Of a DNA stretch of 64,000 nt, positions 59,286-64,000 are shown piece by piece. This stretch comes from Arthrobacter sp. StoSoilA2 (GTDB taxonomy: Bacteria > Actinomycetota > Actinomycetes > Actinomycetales > Micrococcaceae). The stretch is from positions 4,588,001-4,652,000 of the forward strand of contig NZ_AP024643.1 of the NCBI RefSeq assembly GCF_019977195.1, given 5' to 3'. The position numbers were made by a program, and so were the translations under genes. The notes beneath the pieces were generated by a model. It searched no databases, was not told the DNA's origin, and was given only the letters and a program-made list of their open reading frames with translations. Within the stretch, counting starts at the first letter, position 1. Each line of letters opens with the position of its first letter.

Positions 59286-59561
59286 TTACGATTCCGTTTT
59301 TTGATCGTCCGGATCCGGGGCTTCAGCCTTGTGCTTCGCTTCCTCCAGGTGTTGATCGAGCTTGCGCTCGGCCTCCCGCCGACGCTGGCCGATAGTCCTC
59401 ATCTGCTGTGTGGTCGGAGATCCCGCATCGGCATCCTGCCACTGATCGCGTTCCTCTGACCCTGTGCCTGAGGGCACGCCCGGGCCCTTCTTCTCTTCAT
59501 CGCCCATAAGGAAATCGTCCCATCGCCTGGGCTTCTGCGGTAGGACCGGCTGGCTGGACAA
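59286..59561 (-). CDS. Small hydrophilic hypothetical protein
   Basis: 91 residues from a TTG at 59561 (LPQKPRRWDDFLMGDEEKK...); an ATG at 59507 (MGDEEKK) gives 73 residues, and neither has a good ribosome binding site. It is charged, with a C-terminal helical segment RTIGQRRREAERKLDQHLEEAKHKAE. Function unknown. Convergent with the GH15 gene. Confidence 0.55.
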   Translation of the reverse strand: MSSQPVLPQKPRRWDDFLMGDEEKKGPGVPSGTGSEERDQWQDADAGSPTTQQMRTIGQRRREAERKLDQHLEEAKHKAEAPDPDDQKTES

Positions 59562-59581
59562 AGACCAGGTGGCAGTACGGG

Positions 59582-59614
59582 GCCCGACGGCGGCCTCCCG
59601 CCGTCGGGCGTTTT
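59582..59614. terminator. Hairpin of the dispersed terminator family
   Basis: GCCCGACGGCGG and CCGCCGTCGGGC form a perfect stem around CCTC, followed by GTTTT. The first arm position has changed (GCCC against GCAC in other copies) with a matching change in the other arm. It lies just downstream of the PRC/DUF2382 gene. Confidence 0.85.
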
Positions 59615-59647
59615 CACCACTCAGTGGCGCGGCAGCTGCCGCAGTTT

Positions 59648-60304
59648 TCAGCGGCGGGTATCGCGCGTGCCTTCAGTTTCGATGTTCTCCTTGCGGACTT
59701 CCTCACGCTCGACCGGCACGGTCGTAGTCACGTTTTCGGTGGTGATGTACTTGCGAAGGCGCGCCCGTCCGGCCGCTGTCCTTTCAGTCCCGACGTTGAG
59801 GCGCTCTTCAGAACGGGTCATGGCATCCTCGCCCGCGCGTGCCGTACCAGTCGTGTCAACGTCCATGCCGCCGACGGCGTCCACTCCGGCCCTTGTGCCC
59901 ATTCCGGCGCTTGTTTCCATTCCGGCGTCTGTTTCCATTCCGGCGCTGGGGTCCGGGTAGTCACGCCGACCCTCGAAGGCACCCCGGTCCTGGATGCTGT
60001 AGTGGTTGTAGAGCCGCTCTTCTTCACTGGGATCGAGGTGCCCATCTTCGGCCACGCGGGGTGCGTCCTTGATGTGATCCTTGCTGTAGGGAACAACGAC
60101 GTCGTCGCCCTCAAGGGTGGCCCCCTCCAAGGGAATGAATGATTCAGAAGTACCGAAAAGACCGGTTTTGACTGTTACCCATGTTGGCTCCCCCGTGTCG
60201 TCATCGGTGTAGAACGTTCCGATTGACCCAACCTTGTCCCCCTCCGTGGTCCGAACGTTTCCGTTGAGGCCCATCAGACGGTCAATGTTCTCCCTGGCGA
60301 GCAT
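59648..60304 (-). CDS. PRC-barrel protein with shortened DUF2382 domain
   Basis: 218 residues. The N-terminal PRC-barrel (LMGLNGNVRTTEGDKVGSIGTFYTDDDTGEPTWVTVKTG) is followed by a linker with an 18-nt repeat (AGMETDAGMETSAGMGTRAG) and DUF2382 (TRSEERLNVGTERTAAGRARLRKYITTENVTTTVPVEREEVRKENIETEG). Full-length relatives repeat the V-x-PVxxEEVRxE unit three times over about 110 residues; here only the first and last parts remain. AAGGAG precedes the ATG. Likely a stress protein. Confidence 0.85.
   Translation of the reverse strand: MLARENIDRLMGLNGNVRTTEGDKVGSIGTFYTDDDTGEPTWVTVKTGLFGTSESFIPLEGATLEGDDVVVPYSKDHIKDAPRVAEDGHLDPSEEERLYNHYSIQDRGAFEGRRDYPDPSAGMETDAGMETSAGMGTRAGVDAVGGMDVDTTGTARAGEDAMTRSEERLNVGTERTAAGRARLRKYITTENVTTTVPVEREEVRKENIETEGTRDTRR
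59882..59950. repeat. 18-bp tandem repeat in the PRC/DUF2382 linker
   Basis: CATTCCGGCGCTTGTTTC (59900-59917), CATTCCGGCGTCTGTTTC (59918-59935), a degenerate copy before (59882-59899) and a partial one after (59936-59950). In frame, giving the AGMET repeat of the protein. Confidence 0.85.
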
Positions 60305-60575
60305 GATGTCTCCTTGGAATGTGATTGTCTTGCCTTTAGTGCCCGGCGGCCTGCATCACCAGGCGTAGATTCCGGAATCAGGACGGGGAATTGATTCAAC
60401 CCGCTGACTTCACGGAACAGAAATACATAAGCATGCTTACTATTTTCTTGGCAAGACCCAATCGAAGATTCGAAGCCCTTGAGCGCAGACTTTTCCGGTT
60501 GCCGAAGAGAGTCCCTCCGGGAACCCCCATCAACCGGGACTCCCTCAGGCTGAATGCCCATGATGGTCTGGAACC

Positions 60576-61796
60576 ATGACCACTGATACTTTGCGGGCAC
60601 CAACAGCCCGTCGCCTGCCGCTTGTTACCTATGTGCTCGCCGCGGGCGTGTTCCTTATGGGCACCACAGAATTCGTGGTGGCCGGGATCCTCCCGGAGAT
60701 CGCCCAGGACCTGGGTATCACGGTAGGAAATGCCGCGTTGATGATTACCGTCTTCGCGGTCGGCATGATCGTTGGAACGCCCACGATGTCGATTCTCACC
60801 CTCAGGATGCCGCGACGCGTCACCCTCAGCCTCGCGTTGGTGGTTTTCGCCGTTGGCCACGTCATCGTCGCCCTCACCACCGACTTCGCGCTGATACTCG
60901 GAGCCCGGTTCCTGACCGCTCTGGCTACTGGAGCCTTCTGGGCCGTCGCCGCCGTCGTGGGGGCGAAGACGGCCGGCGCCGCTTCAGCCTCCCGTGCTTT
61001 AGGCGTGGTTTTGGGCGGCGGCATGCTGGCCAACGTGATCGGTGTTCCGTTGGGGGCGTTTGCCGGCCAGTCGATCGGTTGGCGAGGCCCGTTCTGGATC
61101 CTCAGTGCCCTGGCACTCATGGCGGCGTTGGTCGTTTACCGTTTGGTCGGCGTCGAACCTTCCGCTGGCCCCATCCCCTCAGTTCGGGCCGAGATCGCCA
61201 GCATGCGTGACGCCCGGGTGTGGCTTGTTCTTTTGGGTTGCGCAATCGTGTGTGGATCATCCCTGGCGGCCTACAGCTTCATCTCACCGCTCCTCACACA
61301 GAACACAGGGATGGGGGCAGCGGCAATTCCGCTGGTGTTGGTGGGCTATGGCGTTGGAGCGTTCATCGGTTCCAACCTCGGTGGCCATTTTGGCGCACAC
61401 CGCCCCTTCACGGCACTGTTCGTCTCGGCAGCAATGACGTTCCTGGTGCTCGGGGCTCTCTGCCTGCTCTCACGCAACGCCGTGCTGACCGTGATCCTCA
61501 TCTTCTTGCTGGGCCTGTTCGGCATGGCAACCAACCCCATCCTCATAGGCAAAGCAGTCGGTTATGCCCACCATGCACCCACGCTCGCCTCGGCCCTCAG
61601 CACGTCTTCGTTCAACCTCGGCACAGCAGTAGGTTCGTGGATCGCAGGCTTCGCAGTCGAGTCCGCGCTCGGCGCAACTGGCCCAGTGCTGGTGGGTACC
61701 TGCATAGCGGCACTGTATTTTCTCCCACTCACCATCTTGTGGCGGAAAGAACGGTCACCTCAGCCGTCCGAGGCAGCCCTCTCAGGCTCAGCCTGA
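60576..61796 (+). CDS. Cmx/CmrA family chloramphenicol-type efflux MFS transporter
   Basis: 406 residues with 12 hydrophobic segments. VFLMGTTEFVVAGILPEIAQDLGITVGNAALMITVFAVGMIVGTPTMSILT, GARFLTALATGAFWAVAAVVGA and GVVLGGGMLANVIGVPLGAFAGQSIGWRGPFW are typical of the AraJ/Cmx subfamily of drug exporters. Real substrate unknown. Convergent with the XRE regulator, overlapping its 3' end by 37 nt. Confidence 0.92.
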   Translation: MTTDTLRAPTARRLPLVTYVLAAGVFLMGTTEFVVAGILPEIAQDLGITVGNAALMITVFAVGMIVGTPTMSILTLRMPRRVTLSLALVVFAVGHVIVALTTDFALILGARFLTALATGAFWAVAAVVGAKTAGAASASRALGVVLGGGMLANVIGVPLGAFAGQSIGWRGPFWILSALALMAALVVYRLVGVEPSAGPIPSVRAEIASMRDARVWLVLLGCAIVCGSSLAAYSFISPLLTQNTGMGAAAIPLVLVGYGVGAFIGSNLGGHFGAHRPFTALFVSAAMTFLVLGALCLLSRNAVLTVILIFLLGLFGMATNPILIGKAVGYAHHAPTLASALSTSSFNLGTAVGSWIAGFAVESALGATGPVLVGTCIAALYFLPLTILWRKERSPQPSEAALSGSA

Positions 61797-62656
61797 GCTG
61801 CCGTGCCATACTCGCTGGCAGCCCACGAGGCGAGGAGCTGCAGGCGCTCCGCCGAAGGCGACCCCGGTTCCGCACTATAGATCGTCAGGGTCAAGCCCGG
61901 CTCAGCGGCCATTTCCAAGCCCTCGTAGGCGAGCGTCAACTCACCTACAACTGGGTGATTGAATGTTTTGAAACCCGTCCCGTGGTGGCGGACGTTATGA
62001 GAACCCCAGCGTTTCCGGAACTCATCGCTGCGGGTACCCAACTCACCGATGAGGTCATGAAGTTCCTTGTTGTGCGGATCGCGACCGGCTTCGGTCCGCA
62101 GGATGGACACAGTCACCTCGGCGAACGCATTCCAATCCGGATAAAAATCATGGGCGCGTTCATCCAAAAACGTGTAGCGCGCTATGTTCGGCGGCTGGCC
62201 GGGCATGTCGTAGCAATCCTTGTAGAACGCCCGCGCCAAGGGATTAACCGCCAACAGATCCATCCGGCCGTTGCGAACGAACGCCGGGCCGGCAGTGACA
62301 GCATCCAGCGCCCATTGCAGGCTTTGATGCGGAACGTAGGACTTGGAGTTGCGCCGCCTGGGCGGACGGGCCACCGGACTGGCCGCGTGGGCGAGGTCGA
62401 ACAGATGGGCGCGCTCGGCGTCGTCCAAACACAACGCCCTGGCGATGCTCTCAAGAACTTGAGGGGAGGCTCCGCTGATCGCGCCACGCTCAAGGCGCGT
62501 GTAATACTCCACGCTCAACCCGGCAAGCGTGGCCACTTCACTACGCCGCAGGCCTTTCACCCGCCGATTGGTCCCGGCGGGCAAGCCAACCCGCTCAGGG
62601 GCAACATGGGCACGGCGTGAGATCAGGAATTCGCGGACCTCGGCTCGATTATCCAT
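61760..62656 (-). CDS. XRE-type regulator with MmyB-like ligand-binding domain
   Basis: 298 residues from MDNRAEVREFLISRRAHVAP at 62656. The HTH is GLRRSEVATLAGLSVEYYTRLERGAISGASPQVLESIARAL. The C-terminal MmyB-like domain (LQWALDAVTAGPAFVRNGRMDLLAVNPLARAF and DFYPDWNAFAEVTVSILRTEAGRDPHN) is common beside efflux and dehydrogenase genes, and binds fatty-acid-like ligands in known members. The convergent overlap with the exporter gene suggests linked control. Normal family length. Confidence 0.92.
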   Translation of the reverse strand: MDNRAEVREFLISRRAHVAPERVGLPAGTNRRVKGLRRSEVATLAGLSVEYYTRLERGAISGASPQVLESIARALCLDDAERAHLFDLAHAASPVARPPRRRNSKSYVPHQSLQWALDAVTAGPAFVRNGRMDLLAVNPLARAFYKDCYDMPGQPPNIARYTFLDERAHDFYPDWNAFAEVTVSILRTEAGRDPHNKELHDLIGELGTRSDEFRKRWGSHNVRHHGTGFKTFNHPVVGELTLAYEGLEMAAEPGLTLTIYSAEPGSPSAERLQLLASWAASEYGTAAQAEPERAASDG

Positions 62657-62720
62657 AGCCTCAACGCTAGGCCAAGCAGGCATCGGGAGGGAGTCCCTCC
62701 CGATACCTGCTTCGCTTACC

Positions 62721-62753
62721 GCACGACGGCGACCTCCCGCCGTCGTGCGTTTT
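62721..62753. terminator. Hairpin of the dispersed terminator family
   Basis: GCACGACGGC pairs with GCCGTCGTGC, followed by GTTTT. It lies between the XRE gene start and the gene at 62835; on the plus strand it is upstream of that gene. Confidence 0.8.
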
Positions 62754-62834
62754 CCACACCCAATTCCGCGCCCAACATGGCCGTGTCAGTGTGGAACGTT
62801 AGGGTTGGTCCAAGACATCTGACGAGGAGAGCAA

Positions 62835-63299
62835 TTGCCGTACATCGTTGACTTCAAGAACGTTTCTACCGAGGGCCTGGAGTCTTCTCCGGTTGCCGCG
62901 GCCCTCGCAGGACTGCGCGCGAACGAGGCCCGCTATTACAAGAACAAATACGACCATGACTTCACCGTGAGTCCCGCAAGTGAGGTGCCGGAAGTCGTGG
63001 ATCGGGTGAGCCGGATCCTGAAGGAAGAGCGCGACATCGTCATCGAGTCCCGCCCCCTTGAGGCGACGGCCTTCGAAGTGGACGGCCTACGGATGGATTA
63101 CGTGTTCTACGAGTCCGGGCTTTCCATCAACGTCATGTACAGCATCGAGGAAGGCGGGAAGCGGGCGGTCGGTTTCAAGCTCGCCGAGGGCATGGATGTT
63201 CCCGAAGAACTGGAACCGCGCTTCAAATTCGCCCGTCAGAAGTCCAAGCTGGCAGGGGTAATCCGGGGATCGTACTTCGTGATCAAGGGTCAATACTGA
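62835..63299 (+). CDS. Hypothetical protein
   Basis: 154 residues from a TTG at 62835 with GAGGAGA about 7 bp upstream. It is an alpha/beta protein (LAGLRANEARYYKNKYDHDF, VEVDRVSRILKEERDIVIESRPLEATAFEVDGLRMDYVFYESGLSINVMYS) without membrane segments. Family not recognised. It precedes the coiled-coil gene at 63425 and may form an operon with it. Confidence 0.7.
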   Translation: MPYIVDFKNVSTEGLESSPVAAALAGLRANEARYYKNKYDHDFTVSPASEVPEVVDRVSRILKEERDIVIESRPLEATAFEVDGLRMDYVFYESGLSINVMYSIEEGGKRAVGFKLAEGMDVPEELEPRFKFARQKSKLAGVIRGSYFVIKGQY

Positions 63300-63353
63300 C
63301 CGTTGGCTCTGACTACATGCCCTATCCCAAACGCGCCGGGACCCTCTATTCTC

Positions 63354-63382
63354 TTGACATGGGCGTTTGGGGAGCGTTGTAC
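63354..63382 (+). promoter_or_regulatory. Candidate promoter for the coiled-coil gene
   Basis: A perfect -35 box TTGACA (63354-63359) and a weak -10-like TTGTAC (63377-63382), 17 bp apart, lie about 45 bp before the GTG at 63425. Confidence 0.4.
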
Positions 63383-63424
63383 CGCACCAAACCCGGTTGC
63401 AAGAGCATCGGGCGCGGGTGACGC

Positions 63425-63985
63425 GTGGATCCCCAAGACAAGGTTCCTTCGCCGGACAATTACGCCGCATTCCTCGCAAGGTTGGACGCGGCAACCACAA
63501 GCCTGACCAGCCGGGCGAGGGCCCTTGACAAGGCATTGTCGGCGATCTCGCTGCTCTTGGGACGGTATCAACGGGCCCTTCGAGGCTGGGAACGGAGACT
63601 GGGCCGCGTCGATGAGGAACTAGACCGGCACTCCGGCGAGCCCCAGACGTCGGCTGCCCTTCATGAGCTCCAACGAACTGCCGTTCAGATGAGGTCAATG
63701 CACAGTGCACAGGTCCTGCGGCTCACGGAGAAACTGTCGCTCAAGCAAGGACAACGAGACGCCGTAGGCCGCTCGCTCCTCGAACTTGAAGTCATCAGGG
63801 CCAAACTGGAAACGTCCCGGAGGTTGTCACGGGACCGCGAAAACCTGGGCAGGGCCCTCTACGAGCTTGCGGGTACCGGCAGTGGCGCCGCGAAGATCCC
63901 CGATGTGGGATTGCGGAACGACCTTAGGGAAGCACGCGAGGCAGTAATTCTGGCCGAAGCACTCCTCGAAGTGAAGGGATCCTGA
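63425..63985 (+). CDS. Coiled-coil hypothetical protein
   Basis: 186 residues from a GTG at 63425. Nearly all helical, with heptad-like stretches RYQRALRGWERRLGRVDEELDRH and QVLRLTEKLSLKQGQRDAVGRSLLELEVIRAKLETSRRL. No membrane segment. It may bind the adjacent protein; a further gene starts 2 bp after its stop. Function unknown. Confidence 0.75.
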   Translation: MDPQDKVPSPDNYAAFLARLDAATTSLTSRARALDKALSAISLLLGRYQRALRGWERRLGRVDEELDRHSGEPQTSAALHELQRTAVQMRSMHSAQVLRLTEKLSLKQGQRDAVGRSLLELEVIRAKLETSRRLSRDRENLGRALYELAGTGSGAAKIPDVGLRNDLREAREAVILAEALLEVKGS

Positions 63986-63987
63986 CC

Positions 63988-64000
63988 ATGGAAAACGCGC
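63988..64000 (+). CDS. Start of a further gene, cut by the window edge
   Basis: An ATG at 63988, 2 bp after the stop of the coiled-coil gene, begins MENA before the window ends. The spacing suggests an operon; product unknown. Confidence 0.4.

Noticed and set aside
1..64000. tRNA, rRNA, CRISPR arrays, insertion sequences, prophage
   Set aside because: No tRNA cloverleaf, no array of spaced repeats, no transposase, integrase or phage structural gene was seen by eye. The 4TM holin-like gene at 8600 is a chromosomal family, not a phage sign.

Overview
The window is typical high-GC actinobacterial chromosome: dense coding, frequent GTG and TTG starts behind AGGAG-like ribosome binding sites, and many ATGA or TGATG gene junctions. 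Gene content points to Micrococcaceae, most likely Arthrobacter or Paenarthrobacter. Signs of this are a 3,4-dihydroxyphenylacetate dioxygenase of the Arthrobacter MndD type, DUF6458 and PRC/DUF2382 proteins, and a lone alpha/beta E1-type 2-oxoacid dehydrogenase without E3. This is inferred from gene content, not from a marker gene. I see no rRNA, tRNA, CRISPR array, insertion sequence or prophage.

Layout. 1-2.2 kb: a partial isocitrate-lyase-like enzyme divergent from an aminotransferase-UspA pair. 2.3-8.5 kb: a small membrane protein, a PAP2 phosphatase, a branched-chain 2-oxoacid dehydrogenase operon (E1alpha-E1beta-E2) with a 42-bp perfect palindrome in front, and an aromatic/histidinol-phosphate aminotransferase. 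8.6-14.5 kb: a holin-like membrane protein, a WXG100-like protein coupled to a GHSQGG hydrolase, purB, a phosphatase, a GNAT enzyme and a thioesterase. 14.7-20.7 kb: an operon of divergent 5-oxoprolinase-like subunits (pxpA-pxpB-pxpC-like), an MHS transporter and an SDR, opposite a NAC-like LysR regulator. 21.2-23.2 kb: an aminotransferase-RraA-type aldolase pair that carries the same kind of ATA-N9-TAT site.

24.4-31.1 kb holds a homoprotocatechuate meta-cleavage operon: hpaG-GntR-hpaE-hpaD-hpaH-hpaI. Its HpaG is a FAH-RraA fusion and no hpaF is present. 31.1-37 kb is rich in small stress-type proteins (CsbD, GlsB/YeaQ, a YtxH-like protein, an acidic protein), an SDR, a cysteine hydrolase and DUF1206. 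37.1-44.7 kb is a sugar-type system: a DUF2264 protein, a hybrid DeoR-LacI regulator, an ABC importer (binding protein and two permeases, no ATPase) and a D-2-hydroxyacid dehydrogenase. Phased TGAAC/GTTCAC repeats lie in both control regions.

44.7-64 kb is mixed: a STAS-like protein, a MarR/FAD-monooxygenase divergent pair, an MFS transporter, an orphan GAF histidine kinase facing a Ser/Thr kinase, small proteins, a glyoxalase-like protein, an NAD-binding epimerase, a TetR/MDR dehydrogenase pair, a GH15 enzyme, a truncated PRC/DUF2382 protein, a Cmx-like exporter facing its likely XRE regulator, and the start of a coiled-coil gene set. A family of near-identical hairpin terminators (GACGGCG...CGCCGTC core) closes many of these units.
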